Assembly (NCBI GenBank): GCA_045561735.1
Contig: JBJKXC010000031.1
Coordinates: 1-64,000 of the forward strand
Length of the DNA: 64,000 bases
Source: UBA3537 sp045561735
GTDB taxonomy: Bacteria > Bacteroidota > Bacteroidia > Flavobacteriales > Flavobacteriaceae
Direction of reading: 5' to 3'
Shown here: in pieces, positions 33,088 through 42,337 of the stretch
Layout of the letters: the number at the start of each line of letters is the position of its first letter
How positions within the stretch are numbered: position 1 is the stretch's first letter
Program-made: the position numbers and the translations under genes
Notes under the pieces: model-generated
What the model was told of the DNA's origin: nothing
The model's input: the letters and a program-made list of their open reading frames with translations, nothing else
Database searches by the model: none

Positions 33088-34280
33088 GATAAAGTTTCGC
33101 TTAAAATGTCTAAAGGATGTTGTACTTCTCCTTGTTCATTCCTAATCTCTTCTCTTTTAGAACTGACACTTAAAATAATTCCAATAGCCAAACAAGTTAC
33201 CCATATAGAAGTACCTCCACTGCTAATTAGGGGTAGCGTCTGACCAGTCACTGGAAACAACTCAACAGCAACGCCCATATTTATAAGAGCCTGAAAAACA
33301 ATGGGTAAACCAGCACCAATCGATAACAACTTACCAAAAACAGAATCAGCCTTCTGTGCGACAATGACAATCCTAAATAGAAATAAAAGATAAAGCGTGA
33401 GTAAAAAGAGTCCTCCTAACAACCCATATTCCTCAATTATAACGGCAAAAATAAAATCTGAGGAGGATTGGGGTAAAAAGTTTTTCTGAACACTTTTGCC
33501 AGGGCCAAGTCCATAAAGACTGCCAGATGCAATGGCAATTTTTGCCTTTTCAATTTGATAATCTTCGGTAGTATCTTCATTATCCATAAAATTTTCAATG
33601 CGACTGGTCCATGTATCTACCCGGTTTGGCATGGCTTCAGGAAATGCTTTTGCTATAAGAATAAAAAAGATAAACAGAACAATTCCCAAGCCTGCAACAG
33701 CTCCTAAATATTTTAGTGGATAGCCTCCTAAAAAGGCCAAAACCATTAGCATTGAAAATATAATAAATGCCGTTGATAAATTAGCTGGTAGGATCAATAT
33801 CAAAACAGAAAAAATAGGAATCCAAAGTGGTATTATAGAAGCTTTAAAAGACACCTCTTTATCGTGGATTTTAGTCAGATAGCGCGCAACAAAAACCATT
33901 AAAACCAAAGCTGCCAAGGTGGAAGGCTGAAAAGTAAATCCAACAAATGGAACCCGAATCCAACGGCTAGCATTTGCACCATCTATGGTGCTACCTTGAA
34001 GAAGTGTAACCAGCAATAAAATTAGAATGACCGGGAACATTACCATGGAAAGGCCTTTGAAGTAGCGATATGGAATTTTATGAATTCCATAAATAATAGA
34101 AAAGCCTAAAAATAAATGTACAAAATGCTTGATAAAATAGCCAAAAGTCTGTCCGTCACCTCCTGTATAAGCAAGATTACTTGCAGCACTGTATACAGGT
34201 AAAAATGAGAAAATAGCCAAGAGTGCCACAATGGCCCAAATCATGCGATCTCCTTTTATTTTATTGGCGTGTGCTTTCAT
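33084..34280 (-). CDS. ftsW: SEDS-family glycosyltransferase FtsW
   Basis: A 398-residue polytopic membrane protein with about ten helices. The SEDS-family conserved parts are FQPSTLAALVLMVFVARY near residue 135 and the C-terminal PVTGQTLPLISSGGTSIW segment. FtsW polymerises lipid II into septal glycan together with the class B PBP encoded earlier in the same cluster. It starts one base after murD ends, and its N-terminus is basic and cytosolic. Assignment as FtsW rather than RodA rests on the cluster context. Confidence 0.95.
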   Translation of the reverse strand: MKAHANKIKGDRMIWAIVALLAIFSFLPVYSAASNLAYTGGDGQTFGYFIKHFVHLFLGFSIIYGIHKIPYRYFKGLSMVMFPVILILLLVTLLQGSTIDGANASRWIRVPFVGFTFQPSTLAALVLMVFVARYLTKIHDKEVSFKASIIPLWIPIFSVLILILPANLSTAFIIFSMLMVLAFLGGYPLKYLGAVAGLGIVLFIFFILIAKAFPEAMPNRVDTWTSRIENFMDNEDTTEDYQIEKAKIAIASGSLYGLGPGKSVQKNFLPQSSSDFIFAVIIEEYGLLGGLFLLTLYLLFLFRIVIVAQKADSVFGKLLSIGAGLPIVFQALINMGVAVELFPVTGQTLPLISSGGTSIWVTCLAIGIILSVSSKREEIRNEQGEVQHPLDILSETLS

Positions 34281-35612
34281 TTACAATTCTCTTACAGCAG
34301 TTTTAAATTGCTTCCCCCTGTCTTCATAATTTTTAAATAAATCAAAACTTGCGCAGGCTGGTGACAACAATACATTATCTCCAGCAGATGCGACTTTATA
34401 AGCAATCTTGACGGCTTCAGACATGAATTGTGTTTCAATGATGACATCAACCATAGATTCAAAATTCTCAAAAAGTCTATCATTGTGTGTCCCCAAACAA
34501 ATAATGGCTTTTACTTTTTCATTCACAAAGGGGTACAAAACGCTGTAATCGTTGCCTTTATCAACACCGCCTACAATCCAAACCGTAGGTGCGTTCATGC
34601 TTTCAAGAGCAAAATAAGTAGCGTTTACATTGGTGGCTTTAGAATCGTTGATGTAGTGTACTTTATTAATTTTAAGTACATTTTCCAAGCGGTGTTCCGC
34701 GCCTTGAAAACACTCCAAACTCTCACGGATTGTCTCTTTACGAATTTTAAGTAAATGCGCGGCAGTAGCAGCTGCCATGGCATTTTTTATATTGTGCTTT
34801 CCTTCCAAAGCTAAGTTTGATGTTGGCATATGGATTGTGTTTTTATTATTGATTATTGTTATTTTTTTATCTTTATAAAAGGCCCCTCTTTCTACAGATT
34901 TTTTTATTGAAAAAGGCATTAAAATGGATTGAATTTTATGAGTCTTCATATAAGCATCAATGACGGGATCATCGGCGTCATAGATTAAATAATCAGTTGG
35001 CGATTGATTCATCACAATTCTAAATTTTGAAGCTATATAGTTTTCAAAATTATTATCATATCGATCTAAATGATCTGGTGTTATGTTGGTAATGATAGCG
35101 ATATTCGGTCTAAAATTATTGATACCATCTAACTGAAAACTACTCAATTCCAACACAAAATAATCTGGATTCTTATTGATTTCTTTCGCAAAACTATCCC
35201 CAATATTTCCAGCCATCACCGCCTCTATTTTGGCATGTTTTAAAATGTTATGAACCATCATTGTTGTTGTAGTTTTTCCATTGCTCCCAGTTACGCCAAT
35301 TATTTTGGAGTCTGTAAATTCCGCGGCAAATTCAATTTCCGATACGACTGAAATACCCTTTGTTAATAATTGTTTAACAATGGGTACTGTCTCTGGAATG
35401 CCGGGGCTTTTCATCACGACATCTGCCTTTAATATTTTTGAAGTAGTATGCTGCCCTTCTTCCCATTCAATTTCATAATGTTTAAGAACGTCCTTGTACT
35501 CTTTTTGGATGCTTCCAAAATCTGAAACAAACACCTGGAACCCTTTTGCTTTGCCAAGCTGTGCAGTTCCAACACCACTTTCGCCACCCCCAAGAATTAC
35601 CAATCGCTTCAT
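34281..35612 (-). CDS. murD: UDP-N-acetylmuramoyl-L-alanine--D-glutamate ligase
   Basis: A 443-residue Mur ligase adding D-glutamate to UDP-MurNAc-L-Ala. It shows the N-terminal LGGGESGVGTA motif, the ATP loop GVTGSNGKTTTTMM, LELSSFQLD, ITNITPDHLDRY, EHRLE and NDSKATNVNA, all diagnostic for MurD, and the C-terminal LLSPACASFDLFKNYEDRG. It directly abuts mraY and ftsW. Confidence 0.97.
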   Translation of the reverse strand: MKRLVILGGGESGVGTAQLGKAKGFQVFVSDFGSIQKEYKDVLKHYEIEWEEGQHTTSKILKADVVMKSPGIPETVPIVKQLLTKGISVVSEIEFAAEFTDSKIIGVTGSNGKTTTTMMVHNILKHAKIEAVMAGNIGDSFAKEINKNPDYFVLELSSFQLDGINNFRPNIAIITNITPDHLDRYDNNFENYIASKFRIVMNQSPTDYLIYDADDPVIDAYMKTHKIQSILMPFSIKKSVERGAFYKDKKITIINNKNTIHMPTSNLALEGKHNIKNAMAAATAAHLLKIRKETIRESLECFQGAEHRLENVLKINKVHYINDSKATNVNATYFALESMNAPTVWIVGGVDKGNDYSVLYPFVNEKVKAIICLGTHNDRLFENFESMVDVIIETQFMSEAVKIAYKVASAGDNVLLSPACASFDLFKNYEDRGKQFKTAVREL

Positions 35613-36845
35613 TTATCTGATTTTAAGTGTAACAATGGTGAGAATGGCCAATAGAATTCCAACAATCCAAAACCGAGTAACGATTTTACTTTCGTGATAT
35701 CCTAACTTTTGATAATGATGGTGAAGTGGAGACATCTTAAAAATTCGACGTCCTGCTCCGTATTTTTTCTTGGAATATTTAAAGTAGCTAACTTGCAATA
35801 CAACAGATAAGTTTTCCATTAAGAAGATTCCACACAACAAAGGAATCAACCACTCTTTGCGTACAGCAATGGCAATTACGGCTATAATACCTCCTATGGT
35901 TAAACTCCCTGTATCGCCCATAAAGACTTGTGCTGGATAGGTGTTGTACCACAAAAAGCCAATCAGAGCACCTACAAAAGCAGCAAGGAAAATTGTAATT
36001 TCCTCTACCCTTGGAATGTACATAATGTTCAAATAATCGGAGAAAATAATGTTACCTGAAACCCATGCAAAAATACCAAGCGTAAGTGCAATAATGGCCG
36101 AAGTGCCAGCTGCCAATCCATCGATACCATCTGTTAGATTGGCACCATTGGAGACCGCAGCAATGATAAAAATGGCAATCAATACAAATACAATCCAGGC
36201 ATAAGATTCAAGACTTGGATGTATCCAAGTGATTAGGTCTGCATAATCAAACTCATTATCCTTAACAAAAGGAATGGTTGTTTTTGTGGATTTACTTTCT
36301 GGATAAAACTGAATTGCCTGAGTGGTTGTTTGTGATACTGATGCAATCATGTCAGAGGGGATTTTCTCTTTAATGGTGACTTCTGAATGAAAAAACAACG
36401 TAAGTCCAACGATGAGACCCAATCCAATTTGTCCAATGATTTTGAATTTACCTTTAAGTCCTTCCTTGTCGTTTTTGAATTTTTTAATATAGTCATCTAT
36501 GAAGCCAATGACCCCCATCCATAATGTGGTAACCAATAACAAAATGATATAAATATTATGCAATTTTGCTACCAAAAGAACCGGCATGACCGTAGCTAAA
36601 ATTATGATAAAGCCCCCCATAGTCGGCGTTCCCGCTTTTTCCTTTTGGCCTTCAAGACCCAAATCTCGAATGGTTTCACCAACTTGTTTTCTTTGAAGAA
36701 AATTAATAATGCGCTTACCAAAAAGGGTGGAGATAGATAATGATAAAATAACTGCAAATGCAGCTCTAAATGTCAAAAATCCAAATAGAGAGGCTCCTGG
36801 CATTTGGTATTCATTTTCTAAATATTTGAATAGATAGTACAGCAT
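35613..36845 (-). CDS. mraY: Phospho-N-acetylmuramoyl-pentapeptide transferase MraY
   Basis: A 410-residue polytopic enzyme that transfers phospho-MurNAc-pentapeptide to undecaprenyl phosphate, making lipid I. Diagnostic motifs: GTPTMGG near residue 72, GFIDDYIKK, NLTDGIDGLAAGTS, FMGDTGSL and SPLHHHYQKLGYHE. It is longer than E. coli MraY (360) because of an insert around residues 155-215 between helices, as usual in Bacteroidota. It abuts murE (one-base gap) and murD. Confidence 0.97.
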   Translation of the reverse strand: MLYYLFKYLENEYQMPGASLFGFLTFRAAFAVILSLSISTLFGKRIINFLQRKQVGETIRDLGLEGQKEKAGTPTMGGFIIILATVMPVLLVAKLHNIYIILLLVTTLWMGVIGFIDDYIKKFKNDKEGLKGKFKIIGQIGLGLIVGLTLFFHSEVTIKEKIPSDMIASVSQTTTQAIQFYPESKSTKTTIPFVKDNEFDYADLITWIHPSLESYAWIVFVLIAIFIIAAVSNGANLTDGIDGLAAGTSAIIALTLGIFAWVSGNIIFSDYLNIMYIPRVEEITIFLAAFVGALIGFLWYNTYPAQVFMGDTGSLTIGGIIAVIAIAVRKEWLIPLLCGIFLMENLSVVLQVSYFKYSKKKYGAGRRIFKMSPLHHHYQKLGYHESKIVTRFWIVGILLAILTIVTLKIR

Positions 36846-36846
36846 C

Positions 36847-38310
36847 TTATTTTTGCAATTGATTTAAATAGTTTTGTGTGACTTCAAAATCACTAAAGTG
36901 AGTTCTTTCACCATTTATTTCTTGATAAGTTTCATGACCTTTCCCGGCTACCAATATGATGTCTTTGGAAGTCGCAAGTTGACAAGCGATTTTAAGCGCT
37001 TGATCTCGATTGGTAATGGAAATAATCTTATTGTAATTTTGAGCCTCAACGCCTTGCTCAATCTCATAAATAATGGTATTAGGGTCTTCTGAACGTGGAT
37101 TATCGCTTGTGAAAATAACTTTATCACTTAGTGCAGAAGCTATGTATCCCATCATTGAACGCTTGGTCTTATCACGATCACCACCACATCCGAAAACCGT
37201 GATAAGTGTCTCGTTTTTGGTTCTAATTTCATTGATGGTTAATAAGATATTCTTCAAAGCATCAGGTGTGTGTGCATAGTCAATAATGACTGTGATATTG
37301 GAGTGAGTAACAAAAAACTCAAAGCGACCACTAACACTTTCTAAATTGCTCATTAACCTTAACACCTCATTAGACTCCAAACCTAAAATATCGGCACAAC
37401 CAAAAATGGCAGCCAAATTATAAGCATTGAAGGCCCCAATTAACCGCGTCCAAATATCGGAATCATTGATTTTTAATAGCAAACCCTTAAATTGATTTTC
37501 GATTATATTAACTCTATAATCAGAGTAATTTTTTGAAGAATAAGTATATATTTTTGCATTGGTATTTTGAACCATAATTTGGCCATTTTTGTCATCCTTA
37601 TTGATCAATGCGAATGCTGTTTTCGGAAGCTGGTCAAAAAATGATTTCTTAACATCTCTATATGCCGCAAAAGTTTTATGGTAATCTAAGTGATCATGTG
37701 ATAGATTAGTGAAAATTCCGCCCTTGAATAACAGTCCCTCCGTACGAAATTGATCAATACCGTGAGAGCTTACTTCCATAAAGCAAAATTCAACACCAAC
37801 TTCATTCATTAACTTTAAATAATGATTAATTACGATGGAATCAGGGGTTGTATGTGTTGCAGGATAAGCCTGCTCATGAACTAATATTTTAATGGTTGAA
37901 ATCAACCCGACCTTATACCCTGCTGCCTTAAATAAATCATATGAAAGCGAGGCTACCGTTGTCTTTCCGTTGGTACCCGTAATGCCAATTAAATTTAAGT
38001 TGTGAGAGGGATGGTCAAAATAATTCGAAGCCATCAAAGCCAATGCCTTCGCAGAATTATCAACCTGTATATAAGCGACTCCTTGGTGCTTCGTTTCAAG
38101 TGTGCCCTCATGAACTACCGCAACAGCCCCTTTATCAATTGCCTTTTGAATATATTGGTGCCCATCTTTGGTTGTGCCCGTGATGGCTACAAAGAGATTA
38201 CTCTGTTGAACTTTCCTTGAGTCGTATTCAATATTTGAGATGTCACGATCGGTTGATCCTGATACCGACTTGATGGCAACCTTATACAATATGTCTCTTA
38301 GTAGTTTCAC
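36847..38310 (-). CDS. murE: UDP-N-acetylmuramoyl-L-alanyl-D-glutamate--2,6-diaminopimelate ligase
   Basis: A 487-residue Mur ligase adding the third residue of the stem peptide. It has GITGTNGKTTVASL (ATP loop), EVSSHGIDQFR, FTNLSHDHLDYH and GCGGDRDKTKR. The motif TSDNPRSEDP contains the DNPR box that selects meso-diaminopimelate over lysine, so the cell wall is predicted to be DAP-type. It overlaps the upstream PBP gene by four bases. Confidence 0.97.
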   Translation of the reverse strand: MKLLRDILYKVAIKSVSGSTDRDISNIEYDSRKVQQSNLFVAITGTTKDGHQYIQKAIDKGAVAVVHEGTLETKHQGVAYIQVDNSAKALALMASNYFDHPSHNLNLIGITGTNGKTTVASLSYDLFKAAGYKVGLISTIKILVHEQAYPATHTTPDSIVINHYLKLMNEVGVEFCFMEVSSHGIDQFRTEGLLFKGGIFTNLSHDHLDYHKTFAAYRDVKKSFFDQLPKTAFALINKDDKNGQIMVQNTNAKIYTYSSKNYSDYRVNIIENQFKGLLLKINDSDIWTRLIGAFNAYNLAAIFGCADILGLESNEVLRLMSNLESVSGRFEFFVTHSNITVIIDYAHTPDALKNILLTINEIRTKNETLITVFGCGGDRDKTKRSMMGYIASALSDKVIFTSDNPRSEDPNTIIYEIEQGVEAQNYNKIISITNRDQALKIACQLATSKDIILVAGKGHETYQEINGERTHFSDFEVTQNYLNQLQK

Positions 38311-40319
38311 GATAGTTCTAATGTAATATTGGTTTGTAGAGTTACTTTTTGACCCGTTTTTACAGATTGTTTACGAACAATTCCGCGGCCAATAATGGTC
38401 ACATTAAGTCCCATGTTTTCTAAAATGGCAATGGCATCCATAGCTGGCATTCCTTTGAGATTAGGCATGATACTTTTATAATTCTGGGAAATCTCATAAT
38501 AATCTTGATACTCACGTTCGACAATCTTGGATTTTAAATTGAGTTTTTCAATAGATGCAACCGTTGGCGCATCAGTGTAAATTTTTTGTGCAATTTTTTT
38601 AAAGACTGGTCCTGAAACGTCGGCACCGTAATATCCTACACTTTTATCTGGTTCATGAATTACTACAATGCAAGAATATTTTGGAGAATCCGCCGGAAAA
38701 TAGCCAGAAAAAGTTGAGATATAATTCAATTGCTCTTTATTGGTGTAATTCTTTTGGCAGGTACCTGTTTTACCAGCCATTGAGAAATTTTCTGAGTACA
38801 AACGATGGCCTGTTCCATGGGGTTTTTCAACAACATTCTTCAACAAGGCCTGTAACTTTTTGATAGTTTCAGGTTTGCATATTTGAGGATTAATAACCTC
38901 TGTTCCAAAAACTTTGACCGTTTGGTCAATTGCCCTTACTTCTTTTATAAAGCGGGGTTTTACCATGGTACCGCCATTGGCTATGGCGTTGTAAAACGTT
39001 AGGGTTTGCAGTGGTGTTAAAGAAACTCCATAGCCATAAGCCATCCACTGTAGCGCGATACCGCTCCAACGATTATTTTTGATGCGTGGATCAGGAATAA
39101 TTGATTTGCCTTCACCAACCAGTGTTAAACCCAAAGAATCGTGAAGATTCATTCTGTAAAGGCCATCGACAAAACTGGAAGGATCATTCTTATATGCTTC
39201 ATGAATTGCACTCACAATACCAGTATTAGAAGAAACCTCAAAAGCCTGCCCTACAGAAATTTCACCATGGCCACCATCTTTTGAATCTCGCACCTTTTTG
39301 CCATAAAAAGACAAGATTCCATTTTTGGTATCAACAAGGGTTGTGGTATCAATCTTTAGATCTTCTAGAGCCACTGCTAGGGCCATTAATTTAAAAGTAG
39401 AGCCAGGCTCATGAGATTCGCCAATGGCGTAATTTAACCTTTCGTAATACTTACCACTCGCATTTTTCCCAAGATTAGAAATGGCCCTAATTTCACCAGT
39501 TTCTGTCTCCATGACCACGACAGTACCGTGATCCGCTTTGTAAATTTCCAATTGCTCTAAAAGCGCATGATGGGCGATGTCTTGAATATTGACATCCAGG
39601 GTCGTATAAACATCGTATCCGTCTTGAGGCTCAATTTGATTGAAGTCATCAATTGGCTTCCATTGTCCTTTCCCAATGCTCTGCTTTAGACGCTTTCCAT
39701 CTACGCCACGCAGATAATCTTTACCAAAAGCACCGTCAATACCAACACGAGTGATAAAACCATCATCATCCGTTCTTTCATATCCAATGGAGCGTTGTGC
39801 TATAGCACCCAAAGGATAATCACGTTTGGTTTTTTGATCGACAATTAACCCACCTTTATAGGCACCTAAATTGAGTAGTGGAAAAGATCTGAAATTCAAA
39901 TAATCTGAATAACCTAAGTTTCTGGCCAACAAAAAATAACGGTTTTTATTGGCACGTGCTTTTCTAATGCGTTGTTGTAAGTCTTGGGAGGAATTATTGT
40001 AAAAGTTGGATATAGAATCGCAGAGCCCACCAATATAACTTTCAAAATCTTGACTTGAAGAGGCTAACAAATCGATTCGAATATCATATTTTGGAACCGA
40101 GGTTGCCAATAAATTTCCTTTTAAGGAGTATATATTGCCCCGATTTGCAGGGATGATAACATCTTTTAGGGTTCTCTTTTCTGCCAATGCTCTGTAAGAT
40201 TCTCCTTCAACAAATTGTATTTTAGTCAATTTAAAAACAACCATCAACGCAAAAACAAACATACATCCTGAAATGAAGTATAGTTTGTTGAGTATGTTGG
40301 ATTCTTTTTCTGACATCAT
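38307..40319 (-). CDS. ftsI: Class B penicillin-binding protein with PASTA domain (FtsI-like)
   Basis: A 670-residue septal transpeptidase. One transmembrane helix (about residues 14-32) is followed by the dimerisation region with RGNIYSLKGNLLATS, and then the transpeptidase domain with STFK at residues 307-310 (active Ser307), SSN at 363-365 and KTG at 517-519. A single PASTA domain, beginning near MPNLKGMPAMDAIAIL, occupies the C-terminus; E. coli FtsI lacks this, but Bacteroidota and Gram-positive homologues have it. It follows the FtsL-like gene with a four-base overlap. The start could also be the second Met. Confidence 0.95.
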   Translation of the reverse strand: MMSEKESNILNKLYFISGCMFVFALMVVFKLTKIQFVEGESYRALAEKRTLKDVIIPANRGNIYSLKGNLLATSVPKYDIRIDLLASSSQDFESYIGGLCDSISNFYNNSSQDLQQRIRKARANKNRYFLLARNLGYSDYLNFRSFPLLNLGAYKGGLIVDQKTKRDYPLGAIAQRSIGYERTDDDGFITRVGIDGAFGKDYLRGVDGKRLKQSIGKGQWKPIDDFNQIEPQDGYDVYTTLDVNIQDIAHHALLEQLEIYKADHGTVVVMETETGEIRAISNLGKNASGKYYERLNYAIGESHEPGSTFKLMALAVALEDLKIDTTTLVDTKNGILSFYGKKVRDSKDGGHGEISVGQAFEVSSNTGIVSAIHEAYKNDPSSFVDGLYRMNLHDSLGLTLVGEGKSIIPDPRIKNNRWSGIALQWMAYGYGVSLTPLQTLTFYNAIANGGTMVKPRFIKEVRAIDQTVKVFGTEVINPQICKPETIKKLQALLKNVVEKPHGTGHRLYSENFSMAGKTGTCQKNYTNKEQLNYISTFSGYFPADSPKYSCIVVIHEPDKSVGYYGADVSGPVFKKIAQKIYTDAPTVASIEKLNLKSKIVEREYQDYYEISQNYKSIMPNLKGMPAMDAIAILENMGLNVTIIGRGIVRKQSVKTGQKVTLQTNITLELS

Positions 40320-40642
40320 GGTTTATCTGTGTTTGAAGTAATTACAATTTTTATTGGGGGTGTATGAGATGGAAATAAGTCTTTATCTTTCATTATATCT
40401 CTCAAGTTCGACTCCATTTTTAACCCCATAAGCTGGGCTTTTTTTTCAACATATTCAGAACGCAGCGCTTTGACATCTTCTTGAAGTTTTGCGATGTGAT
40501 GTACCTTGCCGTCAGCGCTGTGAGAACTGGCGATCATTATTAGTGCTAATGAAGAACAAAACAGAATAAGACGCCATTTTTTATATGCGCCAGCATTGAC
40601 AAGGTAGGTTCCCTTTAAAATGCTATATATTGTTTTTTTCAT
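40316..40642 (-). CDS. ftsL: FtsL-like cell division protein
   Basis: A 108-residue small bitopic protein with a basic cytosolic N-terminus, a hydrophobic helix at about residues 25-40 (LILFCSSLALIMIASS) and a coiled-coil segment HIAKLQEDVKALRSEYVEKKAQLMGLK. This matches FtsL topology, and the gene lies exactly between rsmH and the PBP, where ftsL is found. Sequence alone is too poorly conserved for certainty. In Flavobacteriia such proteins are usually annotated FtsL-like. FtsL couples FtsQ and FtsB to FtsW/FtsI. Confidence 0.85.
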   Translation of the reverse strand: MKKTIYSILKGTYLVNAGAYKKWRLILFCSSLALIMIASSHSADGKVHHIAKLQEDVKALRSEYVEKKAQLMGLKMESNLRDIMKDKDLFPSHTPPIKIVITSNTDKP

Positions 40643-40649
40643 CTAATCA

Positions 40650-41546
40650 TTACACCTTTTGAGCGATTCTTAACTTTGCACTTCGCGCTCTATTATTCAT
40701 TTTGATTTCTTGTTCTGATGGAACTATTAATTTCCCTATTTTCTTAAATGGAACCTCAAAATTTCCAAAAATATCTCTAGCAGGCTCGCCTTCAAATAAA
40801 CCGTTCCTTATAAATCGTTTTACCAATCGATCTTCCAGTGAGTGGTATGAAATTACACTCAGTCTACCACCGGGTTTTAAAACAGCTCTGGCATCTATCA
40901 AAAAAGATTTCAAGACTTCTAATTCGTTATTGACCTCAATGCGAATGGCTTGATATATTTGAGCCAATATTTTATTTTGTTTACCTTGAGGTAAATGACG
41001 ACTCAATAGCGATTTTAATTGAAATGTTGTTTCAATTGGAGCTTCACGCCTGCCCTCCACGATTGTTCTTGCCAAGGCTGGAGCGGATCGCAATTCTCCG
41101 TAGTCTTTAAATAAACATCTCAAATCGTCTTGTTCATAATTGTTAATTATCGTTTGAGCTGACAAGGAATTATCTTGATTCATTCGCATGTCTAAAGGCG
41201 CATCAAAGCGAATGGAAAAACCGCGTTGTGGCGCATCAAACTGATGTGAAGAAACTCCAAAATCAGCTAAAATTCCATCGACTGTAGTCAATCCATGAAA
41301 TTTCAAAAATCGCTTTAGATGCTTAAAATTTTCATTAATTAATAAAAACCTAAAGTCATCAACAGTATTTAAAAGAGCGTCTTTATCCTGATCAAATGCG
41401 ATCAATTTGCCTTTGGGACCAATGCGTTGTAAAATTTCTTTACTGTGACCACCACCACCAAAAGTCACATCTACATATACCCCATCATTTTTTATATTCA
41501 AGCCACCGACAGCTTCATTGAGCAAAACTGGACTATGATAATCCAT
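40650..41546 (-). CDS. rsmH: 16S rRNA (cytosine1402-N4)-methyltransferase RsmH
   Basis: A 298-residue AdoMet methyltransferase acting on C1402 of 16S rRNA. Hallmarks are MDYHSPVLLNEAV, VDVTFGGGGHSKEIL (AdoMet motif), ADFGVSSHQFD, RGFSIRFDAPLDMRM and YHSLEDRLVKRF near the C-terminus. The ATG at 41546 gives the family N-terminus and overlaps the end of mraZ by 14 bases. Longer upstream readings run entirely within mraZ and were rejected. Confidence 0.96.
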   Translation of the reverse strand: MDYHSPVLLNEAVGGLNIKNDGVYVDVTFGGGGHSKEILQRIGPKGKLIAFDQDKDALLNTVDDFRFLLINENFKHLKRFLKFHGLTTVDGILADFGVSSHQFDAPQRGFSIRFDAPLDMRMNQDNSLSAQTIINNYEQDDLRCLFKDYGELRSAPALARTIVEGRREAPIETTFQLKSLLSRHLPQGKQNKILAQIYQAIRIEVNNELEVLKSFLIDARAVLKPGGRLSVISYHSLEDRLVKRFIRNGLFEGEPARDIFGNFEVPFKKIGKLIVPSEQEIKMNNRARSAKLRIAQKV

Positions 41547-42000
41547 CGGCATCATCTTGACCCATGACATCTTCGGCCAGGGATGCAAAATCACTGGCGG
41601 CATCGTCAATAGCTTTCTCGTATTGTGCTTTATCCCATATTTCCACAATATTGACGGCGGAGGATACCACAATTTCTTTTTTTATTCCGGCGAAACCAAT
41701 CAGGTCTTTGGGGATCAATAAACGACCGGAAACATCCAATTCGATGGCCTTTACGCCGGCTGTAAACCTTCGAATGAAGTCGTTGTTTTTCTTCTTAAAG
41801 CGGTTCAACTTATTAACCTTTTGCATCAAGGCTTCCCATTCTTGTAAAGGATAGAGCTCAAGACATGGCTGAAATACCGCACGCTTCAACACAAACCCTT
41901 TAGCCAACGAAGAAATCAGCTGCTTTTTAAGAGCCACAGGTAGCATCAAACGCCCTTTGGCGTCGGCCTTACATTCATATGTTCCAATCAAAGTGTGCAT
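41533..42000 (-). CDS. mraZ: Transcriptional regulator MraZ
   Basis: A 155-residue AbrB/SpoVT-fold DNA-binding protein with two tandem MraZ domains: GTYECKADAKGRLMLPVALK near the N-terminus and VKAIELDVSGRLLIPKDL at about residue 85. The DxKGR/DxxGR motifs form the DNA-binding strands. MraZ controls the dcw cluster from its own promoter; three candidate MraZ boxes lie at 42051-42080. It is the first gene of the cluster. Confidence 0.96.
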   Translation of the reverse strand: MHTLIGTYECKADAKGRLMLPVALKKQLISSLAKGFVLKRAVFQPCLELYPLQEWEALMQKVNKLNRFKKKNNDFIRRFTAGVKAIELDVSGRLLIPKDLIGFAGIKKEIVVSSAVNIVEIWDKAQYEKAIDDAASDFASLAEDVMGQDDADGLS

Positions 42001-42032
42001 GTGGTTTTACAAATAATATGATTTGCTTATTT

Positions 42033-42040
42033 CAAATTTA
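42033..42040 (-). promoter_or_regulatory. Promoter -7 element of the dcw cluster
   Basis: On the minus strand TAAATTTG matches TAnnTTTG exactly, 32 bases upstream of the mraZ start. The region where a -33 TTG would lie is occupied by the MraZ-type repeats. Confidence 0.55.
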
Positions 42041-42050
42041 GAAAATAATT

Positions 42051-42080
42051 ACCACTTTTTACCACTTTTTACCACTTTGT
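42051..42080 (-). promoter_or_regulatory. Three tandem MraZ boxes (operator of the dcw cluster)
   Basis: On the minus strand AAAGTGGT occurs three times with an exact ten-base period, the last copy ending 11 bases upstream of the -7 element. Known MraZ operators consist of closely spaced GTGGG or AAAGTG(G/T) repeats just upstream of mraZ, so sequence, spacing and position all fit. Binding here would compete with RNA polymerase. Confidence 0.75.
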
Positions 42081-42300
42081 TAATAAATTTCTACTAAACG
42101 CAAAATAAATCGACGAACGACGTGCCTTTAAAAAATTAAATCACTGATTATCAGTTGTTAATATATATGTCAACAAATTAACAATTACTCCTTAATTTGA
42201 CTCTTTTAGTTAAAAACTTGAGGGTGTTATAAGGAAATGGAGTACACTCAATTGGCGTTTTGAATTGTATTATTTAAAATATTTATTAAATAAAATTGAT

Positions 42301-42308
42301 TAGCTTTG
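42301..42308 (+). promoter_or_regulatory. Promoter -7 element of the hydrolase-engB genes
   Basis: TAGCTTTG matches TAnnTTTG exactly and lies 29 bases before the ATG at 42338. It falls inside a TTG-initiated upstream extension of that frame, so the extension is not considered coding. Confidence 0.5.
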
Positions 42309-42337
42309 CTCAAAGACCAATTAGTAAAAGCATTATT

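Larger units (their letters stand above)
42001..42337. other. Divergent intergenic region between mraZ and the hydrolase gene
   Basis: It contains the mraZ promoter and MraZ boxes (42033-42080) on one side and the hydrolase promoter element (42301-42308) on the other. Nothing else was recognised in the AT-rich middle part. Confidence 0.6.

Noticed and set aside
41547..41672. Longer start for RsmH within mraZ
   Set aside because: The 42 extra residues are the other-frame reading of mraZ and do not resemble any RsmH N-terminus.
26676..42000. Loss of murF and ddl from the dcw cluster as a novelty
   Set aside because: Bacteroidota commonly encode these outside the cluster, so absence here is not unusual.
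42051..42080. The three ACCACTTTT repeats as a CRISPR-like array or replication iterons
   Set aside because: Units are ten bases with no spacers, and the position before mraZ fits MraZ boxes much better; no replication gene is near.
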